Shown here one piece after another: positions 7,651-13,556 of a stretch of DNA of 13,940 nucleotides. Below the pieces are notes generated by a model. It worked only from the letters and a program-made list of their open reading frames with translations, was not told where the DNA came from and did not search any database. A program made the translations under genes and the position numbers. The DNA is from Gemmatimonadaceae bacterium (lineage in GTDB: Bacteria; Gemmatimonadota; Gemmatimonadetes; Gemmatimonadales; Gemmatimonadaceae), in contig JANYKY010000153.1 of the NCBI GenBank assembly GCA_025357975.1, forward strand, positions 1 through 13,940, written 5' to 3'. The number at the start of each line of letters is the position of its first letter. The stretch's first letter is position 1.

Positions 7651-7796
7651 GACTGGAGCGGATCGGTCAACCAGGGTTAGACAGGTTACGCCTGATCAAA
7701 CCATTGGGGGATCAGGTTTTTGTACTTTCCCCAATTTTTCTGTTGTCCGAGACGGAAGTGGCCTGCCCGTTTGGGATTGAACGATCCGCCCCAGTC
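7651..7796 (-). ncRNA. Candidate structured RNA with long closing stem and internal pseudoknot (5' leader of the U32 gene or free RNA)
   Basis: Read 5'-3' on the minus strand. P1 is a 15-bp arm, GACTGGGGCGGATCG (7796-7782) with CGATCCGCTCCAGTC (7665-7651). Its only non-Watson-Crick pair is one G.U, which would be A.C on the plus strand. P1 continues after a U/C mismatch with UCAA/UUGA (7780-7777 / 7670-7667) and, past one bulge, CC/GG. P2 is GGGCAGG (7768-7762) with CCTG (7685-7682) and CCC (7676-7674), with a 5-nt bulge. A small hairpin TCCG-TCT-CGGA (7756-7746) follows, then an H-type pseudoknot (7735-7691). The element begins 72 nt after the dat stop and ends 32 nt before the first possible U32 start. 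No U-tract terminator follows it. I know of no riboswitch or RNA family it matches. A small inverted-repeat transposable element is the main alternative, but no flanking target duplication is seen. Confidence 0.45.
7691..7735 (-). other. H-type pseudoknot core inside the candidate RNA
   Basis: Two perfect 7-bp stems interlock. ATTGGGG (7735-7729) pairs with CCCCAAT (7709-7703), and CCTGATC (7716-7710) pairs with GATCAGG (7697-7691). The loops are 12 nt (AAAGTACAAAAA), 0 nt and 5 nt (GGTTT). The zero-base junction between the two stems (7709/7710) would let them stack coaxially. On the plus strand either hairpin is followed by a run of T, which looks like a terminator, but no plus-strand gene exists for it to end. 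Confidence 0.45.
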
Positions 7797-7868
7797 CGCG
7801 GCTAAAAAGCGTTAAAAGCGTCTAAACAGGGTCCGCTTGACTTCCCAAAGGGCCAACCATTCAACGAC

Positions 7869-8771
7869 CTACACGCGAATGGCATCCCGATATAGCTGCA
7901 TCAATCGCTTCGTCATTTCACCGGGAGATCCAGACTTTACCGGGTTCCCGTCGAGCGTCACGATCGGCACCACTTCGGTTGTCGTTCCAGTGATGAACAT
8001 TTCATCGGCCGACTGCAGCTCGTCTACCGAGAGCGGCTCGAGCACGACACGAATTCCGTCGCGCTCCGCCGCCTCGATCACGAGCTCGCGCGTTATGCCG
8101 GGCAGGATCAGGTTCGACAGCGGCGCCGTCCTGACCACGTCGCCGACAACTGCAAAGAAGCTTGTATGGGTACCCTCCAGCGCAACGCCATCGCGAATGA
8201 GGATTGCCTCGAATGCGCCGGCCTCTTTTGCCTCCTGGTTGGCCATGCAATTCGCAATCAGTGAAATGACTTTGATGTCACAGCGCGACCATCGAATGTC
8301 GGGTCTTGTGATCGCTCCGACCCCCGCAGCCAAGTCTCCCATCGCCGCGAATGAGGCAGCGTAGGCGTAAACGGTCGGACGCGGATGCGACTTGGGAAAT
8401 GCATGCGTTCGCGGCGCAACACCTCTGGTCACCTGCAGGTAAACCATCGCCTTACCGGATTCACCAAAGCCGTTTCGATCGAGCAATTCCTGAAACACCG
8501 TCTCGAGTGGGTCAGCGACGTCTCCATCGATCCGCGCTTCGACAAGACTCCGCCGAAGCCGGTCCATGTGACGGTCGAGCGCAACGAAGCGCCCGTCGTA
8601 TGCGGCCGCTACTTCGTAAATACCGTCGCCGAGGAGAAATCCGCGATCGTCGGGGGATACGTGGACTTCGCTCTTGGCGACGTAACGTCCATCGAAATAG
8701 ACAACTTCAGATACCGCCGCTGCTGGCGTTGAAGACGTAATCGGTGCCTCTGCCACAGATGATGTCGTCAT
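7869..8771 (-). CDS. dat: D-amino-acid (D-alanine) aminotransferase, PLP fold type IV
   Basis: Transfers amino groups between D-amino acids and 2-oxo acids (D-alanine + 2-oxoglutarate to pyruvate + D-glutamate), cytosolic and homodimeric; D-glutamate feeds peptidoglycan. Evidence: DDRGFLLGDGIYEVAAAYDG (41-60), which closely follows Bacillus D-amino-acid aminotransferase; QVTRGVAPRTHAFP, with R121 and H123 at the carboxylate-trap positions typical of the D-specific enzymes; the PLP lysine in DIKVISLIANCMANQEA (K167); E199 in ALEGTHTSFF; LPGITRELV (223-231); and TGTTTEVVPI. These favour D-specificity over branched-chain or aminodeoxychorismate relatives. At 300 residues it carries about 20 extra Ser/Thr/Ala-rich N-terminal residues. 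ATG at 8771 overlaps the small membrane gene as ATGA. It is the last gene of the right block. Its place behind acyl-CoA genes is unexpected. Confidence 0.88.
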   Translation of the reverse strand: MTTSSVAEAPITSSTPAAAVSEVVYFDGRYVAKSEVHVSPDDRGFLLGDGIYEVAAAYDGRFVALDRHMDRLRRSLVEARIDGDVADPLETVFQELLDRNGFGESGKAMVYLQVTRGVAPRTHAFPKSHPRPTVYAYAASFAAMGDLAAGVGAITRPDIRWSRCDIKVISLIANCMANQEAKEAGAFEAILIRDGVALEGTHTSFFAVVGDVVRTAPLSNLILPGITRELVIEAAERDGIRVVLEPLSVDELQSADEMFITGTTTEVVPIVTLDGNPVKSGSPGEMTKRLMQLYRDAIRV

Positions 8772-8932
8772 CGTTTCTCTCTGCTCTTGTCGAAAAATCG
8801 GAGTGCTACGGCCATCGCGAGGAATGCGATCGCTGCCCAGCGAAGCGCCGGGTTGTCATTTCGAATGCCGAGCCCGAACAAGATTGCTGCGGCAAGCGTA
8901 AGCGTGATCTTTGCCGTCGCAATCGGGGTCAT
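8768..8932 (-). CDS. Small membrane protein, 54 residues, coupled to both neighbours
   Basis: A complete frame of 54 codons plus TGA, read directly from the sequence. ATG (8932-8930) overlaps the stop of the AtuA ferredoxin-fold gene as ATGA, and its TGA (8770-8768) overlaps the ATG of the aminotransferase gene as ATGA. The protein begins MTPIATAKITLTLAAAILFG and contains two hydrophobic stretches, about residues 7-23 and 32-46. They are joined by a short polar turn (GIRNDNPALRW), and a basic tail (DKSREKR) follows. This predicts a two-helix membrane hairpin. There is no strong Shine-Dalgarno, so it is probably translated by coupling. Overlaps of this kind at both ends make chance unlikely. 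No family is recognised and no function is claimed. Any link to the aminotransferase or AtuA proteins is inference from position. Confidence 0.7.
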   Translation of the reverse strand: MTPIATAKITLTLAAAILFGLGIRNDNPALRWAAIAFLAMAVALRFFDKSREKR

Positions 8933-9288
8933 GAAGACTTTGCCGACGGTAAGTTCATGCCCATTGCATCCTTGTCCGCTACCTCGATGCGCATGCGAAG
9001 CAATGCAGTCGAGAATACTTTCCCCTGCGCGTCAGTCTTGAGAGACAGCGTGCCGCCGCCATCGAGCGCACCATGAAGAAGAAAATTCAGCGCCTTCAGG
9101 TTCGGCAGCTCGAACCTTTCGACTGGGCCGTCGATCACTTCGCTGAAATGCGCCGCGACAGCGTCACGTGTCACGTACTTAACGAGAAGCGGGTACCACT
9201 CCGGTCTCAATGCGATCAACCCGACATTTGCCGTGTCACCTTTGTCGCCTGATCTCGCGTGCGCAATGTCGAGCAGCTGAATCAGCAT
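8929..9288 (-). CDS. AtuA-associated small protein (AtuA ferredoxin-fold-like domain)
   Basis: A 119-residue protein whose N-terminus, QLLDIAHARSGDKGDTANVG (4-23), is the hallmark of the C-terminal domain found fused to, or encoded just after, AtuA/DUF1446 proteins. It then shows LNFLLHGALDGGGTLSLKTDAQGK, also typical. No iron-binding cysteines are present; 'ferredoxin' refers to the fold. It presumably forms a complex with the AtuA protein encoded immediately upstream. The start is ATG at 9288-9286, sharing one base with the AtuA stop (TGATG) and carrying GGAG eight bases upstream. The frame runs further upstream, to 9342, but those codons overlap AtuA and look unconserved. Its biochemical role is not known to me. 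The family's link to acyclic terpene and branched acyl-CoA breakdown comes from gene neighbourhood, as in Pseudomonas atu genes. Confidence 0.82.
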   Translation of the reverse strand: MLIQLLDIAHARSGDKGDTANVGLIALRPEWYPLLVKYVTRDAVAAHFSEVIDGPVERFELPNLKALNFLLHGALDGGGTLSLKTDAQGKVFSTALLRMRIEVADKDAMGMNLPSAKSS

Positions 9289-10654
9289 CAGAGTATCTCC
9301 ACCCGAGTCTGCACAACGTTCTTGTCCACCAGCGCGGGCCAATAGGCGATTATCTCCTCGACCTTTGGCCTGCCACCGGCAAACCCCGTTACGCTCGGCG
9401 GACCATTCAGCACAAGCGGCGCAATCTCGCGCGTGAAGCGCTCGACCGCACTGCGGTTTCCGCCGCGCACTCCGAAGCGGAGCTGGACCTCTGGATAATC
9501 CAGTTCACCGGCGTCGCGTGTTGCAAGCGGACCGTGTGTTGCCGAGGCTCCGACGTACTCCGTGAGGATTTGGTCGAAGTGAAGTCCGAGGTTACTGAGG
9601 CGCTGCCGCAGAATGGAGTCGGCGAGCTTCGCCTTGTCGAGCGCATCAGGCCAGGAGTACACAAGGGTGCCAACTGCCTTGTATCCCGCGCGGTACGCAA
9701 TCGAGACCTTCAGCTTGTCGGTTGCTGGACGTCCCTGAATGCCATGGACCCGTACACGATCCGGTCCTTCCTGCTCGAGCTGAATCGTGGTGAAGTCAGC
9801 GATGACATCAGGAGTTATGTACTCGTGGGGATCGCCCATTTCGTATACGAGCTGTTCGGTGACCGACGCGACGTTTACTCTACCCCCGGTTCCGGGATGC
9901 TTCGTGATGACGAAGGAGCCATCCGCGCGCGCTTCAGCAATCGGGTAACCGACATTTGCGAGGTCCGGAATGGAGCGCAGTCGTACAGGCAGTTGCCGCC
10001 CGAGCATTGCGCCCCGCATTCGATGATGTGTCCCGCAACGATTCCGGCCGCGAGATGATTCCAATCGGAATCTGACCAGCCGAACTCGAACCGAAATGGA
10101 GCCATCGTGAGTGCGGTATCCGTCGACCGCCCTGTGATCACGATATTCGCACCCTGCGACAGACCTTCGACGATCGGCTTCGAACCGATGTATGCATTCG
10201 CCGAAAGGACGCGATCGCGAACGGTCGAAAGCGGCTCGCCTGTCTCCATGTTCGACAGAGGATGTCCGCTTGCGATCAGCTCATCGATACGGCCGAGCAG
10301 ATCATCGCCAGTGACAACGGCAATGCGAACTTTGTCGCCGGCGCCGTTCTCGCGGGCAAGCTTTCGTATTGCTTCGGCACACGCTCGGGGATTTACGCCT
10401 CCGGCATTTGCGACGACGCGCACACCGCGATCCACGATTGACGGAAGCACACTCTCAATAGCGCCGACGAAATCGCGCGCGTAACCCATCGACGGATCGC
10501 GCTCTTTCTGCTTTTGCAGGATCGACATCGTGACTTCGGCCAGATAATCGAGCATGAGGTAATCGACATGCCCGTTTTCGACTTGCTGGCGAGGCGCGTC
10601 GAGCGAGTCACCCCAGAAGCCCTGACCTCCAGCGACGCGAACTACTTCTTTCAC
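9288..10654 (-). pseudogene. AtuA-family protein (DUF1446), split by a single-base frameshift
   Basis: Two overlapping frames together make one AtuA-family protein of about 455 residues. The first (GTG 10654 leftward) has [13 protein letters not shown] (5-17), [13 protein letters not shown] (81-93), [29 protein letters not shown] and [17 protein letters not shown] (209-225). The second resumes with [46 protein letters not shown] and [13 protein letters not shown]. The break is at 9978-9979. The minus strand reads GAC TG CGC TCC where the family expects Tyr-Asp-Trp-Arg-Ser (GAC TGG CGC TCC), so one G is missing. Both halves are otherwise intact, so a recent mutation or sequencing error is likelier than old decay. 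The GTG overlaps the carboxylase stop as GTGA. AtuA is needed for citronellol/geraniol use in Pseudomonas, but its reaction is undefined. As it reads, the frame-1 product is 259 residues with an aberrant tail. Confidence 0.85.
9297..9300 (-). promoter_or_regulatory. Ribosome-binding site (GGAG) for the AtuA-associated small gene
   Basis: GGAG (9300-9297 on the minus strand, within GTGGAG) stands eight bases before ATG 9288. It supports this start over the longer open frame that begins at 9342. Confidence 0.5.
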
Positions 10655-12333
10655 TCGTGTTCTCCGAGATGTGGCGGCAGCACGAATGCTCCGAGGTGAG
10701 GACCCTTGTTCTGGAGTGAAGTGCGAAGCGCCATCGCAAGAACTTCACGCGTCTCTTCCGGATGCACGATCGCATCTACAAAACCACGCGCCGCGGCGTA
10801 TCTGGCATCGAGCTGTTTCTCGTATTCTTCGCGCATCGCTTCCACAGCCGCGCCAACCTCGGCGGCCGGTGCATTTCCCTTCTTCTTTGCGGCGTCCAGC
10901 GCGGGACCATGGACTGCCTGAACCGCACTCTCGCCTTCCATCACCGCCATTCGCCCCGTTGGCCAGCTGAAAATGAAATCGGGATCGAATCCCTGGCCAG
11001 CCATCGCGTAGTAGCCGGCACCGGATGCGTGATTGATCGTGAGCACGATCTTCGGGACGAGCGTCGTGGCCATTGCCTCGACGAATCGCGCGCCGGCTCG
11101 AATAATCCCTTCGTGCTCGGCCTCGGGACCAACCATAAAACCCGAAACGTCCTGGATGAAAAGCAGCGGAACGCCTTGCCGGTCGCACTTATCGATGAAG
11201 AATGCCACTTTTTCGGCGCTCTCTGCGTAGACAATTCCGCCGAAGCGCGGCTTCTCGCCGGACCTTCCCTTGATCAGGCCACGCTGGTTTGCGATGACTC
11301 CGACGCTTATCCCATCGATCGAAGCGTCGCCGCAAATCATTTCTTTGGCGAGGTTTGTCTGGAATTCGTCGATCGTACCGTTGTCGAGAATTGCCGAAAG
11401 GATCTGGTGCATGTCATACGACATTCGGTGATCTGCCGGCAGAATATCATAAAGTGCATCGGCACGTTTTGTGGAGGGACCATTCTGGGCAGTCTTTGCA
11501 TGGCCCGGTCGTCGGTGATTTTCGGAGTCGTCAAAGCGACTTGCGTAAGCATCGCCGGCGCCACCGGAAGTTGCGTGCGACGGAAGTCTTTGCACGAGAT
11601 CTCGCAACTTGTCGAGACACTCTTGTTCTGTATCAGTCGCGTAATGCGCGACGCCACTGATACCTGTGTGCGTCGCGGCCCCGCCGAGCGTTTCGCCATC
11701 GATGGTCTCGCCGGTCGCGCCCTTGACCAGGTTCGGACCGCCAAGACCCATGAATGACGTGCCTTTGACCATCAGGATGACGTCGGACAGCGCCGGGAGG
11801 TACGCCCCTCCGGCAACGCATTGCCCCATCACGGCAGCGAGTTGCGGAATGCGCAGATACCGCCGCATGATGGAGTTGTAATAGAAGATGCGGGCAGCTC
11901 CGTACTGCCCGGGAAACACTCCGCCCTGGTACGGGAGATTGACGCCCGCCGAATCGACCAGATAGATGATCGGCACGCGGCACCGCATGGCGATTTCCTG
12001 CGCACGAAGAATCTTCTTGATCGTTTCAGGCCACCACGAACCCGCTTTCACCGTGGCATCATTCGCGACAATCACCACTTCGCGGCCGTGGACGATGCCG
12101 ACACCAGTGACCACGCCGGCTGCGGGCGCCTGGCCCTCGTACTGATCGTACGCAACCAGGAGTCCGATCTCGATGAATTGCGCGCCTTCATCGCAAAGCT
12201 TCGCGATTCTTTCCCTGGCGAAAAGCTTGTTCTGCGAATGAAGCTTGGCGATGCGCTCAACACCTCCACCGCGCCGTAGCTTCTGCTCGAGCTCACGCAC
12301 CTCGGCGCCGAGCTCACGAAGGCGGGATGTCAC
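10651..12333 (-). CDS. Acyl-CoA carboxylase, carboxyltransferase (beta) subunit, methylcrotonyl/geranyl/propionyl-CoA type
   Basis: Transfers CO2 from carboxybiotin to an acyl-CoA. It consists of two crotonase-fold halves. The N half shows RIAKL...[27 protein letters not shown] sequence (77-98), [19 protein letters not shown] (125-143), [15 protein letters not shown] (170-184) and [12 protein letters not shown]. The C half shows [13 protein letters not shown] (296-308), [31 protein letters not shown] (392-402), [16 protein letters not shown] and [13 protein letters not shown]. The VNLP...VFP and AGGAY forms and the C-terminal Ala/Lys-rich insert (about 480-515) resemble methylcrotonyl/geranyl-CoA carboxylases, while the mutase neighbours suggest propionyl-CoA; substrate undecided. 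Its 560 residues are slightly long because of a polar inter-domain linker (about 252-292). GTG 12333 starts one base after the B12-subunit stop. No biotin carboxylase subunit is in the window. Confidence 0.9.
   Translation of the reverse strand: MTSRLRELGAEVRELEQKLRRGGGVERIAKLHSQNKLFARERIAKLCDEGAQFIEIGLLVAYDQYEGQAPAAGVVTGVGIVHGREVVIVANDATVKAGSWWPETIKKILRAQEIAMRCRVPIIYLVDSAGVNLPYQGGVFPGQYGAARIFYYNSIMRRYLRIPQLAAVMGQCVAGGAYLPALSDVILMVKGTSFMGLGGPNLVKGATGETIDGETLGGAATHTGISGVAHYATDTEQECLDKLRDLVQRLPSHATSGGAGDAYASRFDDSENHRRPGHAKTAQNGPSTKRADALYDILPADHRMSYDMHQILSAILDNGTIDEFQTNLAKEMICGDASIDGISVGVIANQRGLIKGRSGEKPRFGGIVYAESAEKVAFFIDKCDRQGVPLLFIQDVSGFMVGPEAEHEGIIRAGARFVEAMATTLVPKIVLTINHASGAGYYAMAGQGFDPDFIFSWPTGRMAVMEGESAVQAVHGPALDAAKKKGNAPAAEVGAAVEAMREEYEKQLDARYAAARGFVDAIVHPEETREVLAMALRTSLQNKGPHLGAFVLPPHLGEHE
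10662..10665 (-). promoter_or_regulatory. Ribosome-binding site (GGAG) for the AtuA-family GTG start
   Basis: GGAG (10665-10662 on the minus strand) lies in the last codons of the carboxylase gene, seven bases before GTG 10654. This supports GTG, within the GTGA overlap, as the real start. Confidence 0.55.
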
Positions 12334-12334
12334 G

Positions 12335-12760
12335 TCAGCTGGCCGGCTTCGCCGCTTCTTGCTCTTCGCGAGAAGCGAACCACTCCGTTATGTAGGCCAC
12401 CAACTCGGTTGTCGGCGTGCCGGGGCCGAACAACCTGCCAATGCCCTGGGCCTGAAGCGCGTCCATATCCTCGCGCGGAATAATTCCACCGCCAGTGATG
12501 AGGATGTCGTCCCGGCCCTGATCCATCACGAGCTGTCGCACCCGCGGGATAAGTGTCATGTGGGCGCCGCTGAGTATCGAGAGTCCAATGACATCCGCGT
12601 CTTCCTGCACGGCCGCTGTTGCTATCATCTCCGGAGTTTGATGAAGTCCCGTATAAATGACTTCCATCCCCGCATCGCGAAGTGCGGCGGCGACGACTTT
12701 CGCACCTCGGTCGTGACCGTCGAGGCCGGGCTTCGCGACGAGAACTCTGATTGGTCTCAT
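12335..12760 (-). CDS. mcmA2: Methylmalonyl-CoA mutase, stand-alone B12-binding small subunit
   Basis: Binds adenosylcobalamin base-off/His-on and pairs with the separate catalytic barrel subunit to interconvert (R)-methylmalonyl-CoA and succinyl-CoA. It shows the full B12-binding motif: DGHDRG (14-19; DxHxxG with the cobalt-ligand H16), SIL within [10 protein letters not shown] (58-67), and GGG in ITGGGIIP (88-95). It also has [10 protein letters not shown] and [10 protein letters not shown], typical of this mutase rather than methionine synthase. The 141 residues match single-domain subunits of split mutases. ATG 12760 is 40 nt downstream of the methyltransferase gene and has only a weak GGAAA-like ribosome site. 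It is followed one base later by the carboxylase GTG. An isobutyryl-CoA or ethylmalonyl-CoA mutase small subunit is possible, since specificity lies in the large subunit. Confidence 0.92.
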   Translation of the reverse strand: MRPIRVLVAKPGLDGHDRGAKVVAAALRDAGMEVIYTGLHQTPEMIATAAVQEDADVIGLSILSGAHMTLIPRVRQLVMDQGRDDILITGGGIIPREDMDALQAQGIGRLFGPGTPTTELVAYITEWFASREEQEAAKPAS

Positions 12761-12800
12761 GGAGTTTCCAAGTTAGCAGGCTCCTGCCGCGACAGGGAGG

Positions 12801-13556
12801 TCACTGCTTCGTGGCGACGAGCATCATTTCACCCGACCGCCTCGTCAGCGGCTTGCGGGAAAAGCCGTCGAAAGACTGCTCGACAACGAGCCCCGCATCC
12901 GCGCACAACTCCGCGAGGCGAGTCGGAGTGTAAAGCCTGATCCGGTGGGTTCGCCGCTCGATCTTCCGGCCGTCACCTTTGAGAATCGAGTCGATCGTGA
13001 GAATACCGGAGAGAGAATCGAACGACCTTTCATGCGCGATCACAGTTCCTTCGCCTGCTTCCCACCAGTCGCGTGCCAGAAACCTCGACACAACTCCATC
13101 GCGATTCCCTCCATGCCAGATGAGCGCTCCACCGGGCGCGAGAACTCTCGCGAACTCACAAATGACTTTTGCATCGTCCGAAGGGCTCGTGAAAAAACCG
13201 AACGACGTGAACAGGTTGATGACGGCGTCGAATCTGTTCGACCAACGGGCGGGCAGCCGTCGCATATCGCCTTGCGTGTATTTCAACGACGGACCAGTTC
13301 CGCGTTCGCGAGCGATATCGAGGAGATGCTTCGAATAATCAAGGCCGTCCACCTTGAACCCGGCTTCGGCAAGCAGATGTGCATGGCGCCCCTGACCACA
13401 TGGCACATCAAGAATGCGAGAGCCTTGTGGTAGCCCGAGTACATCGATGACGCGCGCGGCCTCTGACCGATCGCGCTCGAGAGTGAAGATTGGCTCGTAC
13501 TCCAGGAGATACCGGGAATCAAAGTACGATTCCCACCATTCCTCCCTTTTTTTCAG
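12801..13556 (-). CDS. Class I SAM-dependent methyltransferase, probable CTG start
   Basis: A Rossmann-fold methyltransferase. From the proposed start it reads KKREEWWESYFDSRYLLEYE, a typical N-terminal helix of this family, then motif I ILDVPCGQGRHAHLL (about 47-61), DGLDYSKHLLDIARERG (acidic loop), GDMRRLPA, FDAVINLFTSFGFF and LAPGGALIWHGGNRDG. It ends MMLVATKQ. The substrate is unknown. The first ATG/GTG/TTG in frame is GTG 13406, which would cut away motif I and cannot be the true start. The upstream frame has no ATG, GTG or TTG but is clearly coding back to about 13550. CTG at 13556-13554 overlaps the mutase stop as CTGA, mimicking the ATGA couplings elsewhere, and gives 251 residues. 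A sequencing error that hides a normal start is the alternative. The gene sits between the two mutase subunit genes. Confidence 0.8.
   Translation of the reverse strand: MKKREEWWESYFDSRYLLEYEPIFTLERDRSEAARVIDVLGLPQGSRILDVPCGQGRHAHLLAEAGFKVDGLDYSKHLLDIARERGTGPSLKYTQGDMRRLPARWSNRFDAVINLFTSFGFFTSPSDDAKVICEFARVLAPGGALIWHGGNRDGVVSRFLARDWWEAGEGTVIAHERSFDSLSGILTIDSILKGDGRKIERRTHRIRLYTPTRLAELCADAGLVVEQSFDGFSRKPLTRRSGEMMLVATKQ

Noticed and set aside
7691..7721. Hairpin followed by five T on the plus strand, resembling a rho-independent terminator
   Set aside because: No plus-strand gene precedes it, and the same bases form part of the larger pseudoknot. On the gene strand there is an A-run before the stem, not a U-run after it.
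7651..7796. Miniature inverted-repeat transposable element as the explanation for the long inverted repeat
   Set aside because: Not excluded, but less favoured: no direct repeat flanks the ends, the interior has its own nested stems and a pseudoknot, and the one imperfect pair is G.U on the transcribed strand.
7803..7821. Two near-identical copies of a TAAAAGCGT-like unit in tandem
   Set aside because: Only two short AT-rich units with one difference. Too little to call a repeat array or an operator.
7619..7868. tRNA gene in the intergenic region
   Set aside because: A GTTCAATCC-like string on the minus strand recalls a T-arm, but no matching acceptor, D or anticodon arms can be drawn around it.
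9210..10058. Plus-strand open frame of 282 codons across the AtuA region
   Set aside because: Shadow of the AtuA genes: no recognisable motifs and compositionally odd, while the minus strand encodes clear AtuA motifs in two frames.
10762..11757. Long plus-strand open frame (331 codons) antisense to the carboxyltransferase gene
   Set aside because: It lies wholly within a well-supported minus-strand gene, its translation shows no domain-like pattern, and GC-rich codon bias readily leaves antisense frames open.
13519..13539. ATG directly after GGGAGGA, at first sight the methyltransferase start
   Set aside because: It is in the wrong frame and meets TGA after six codons. The spacing to the purine tract is also too short for a ribosome-binding site.
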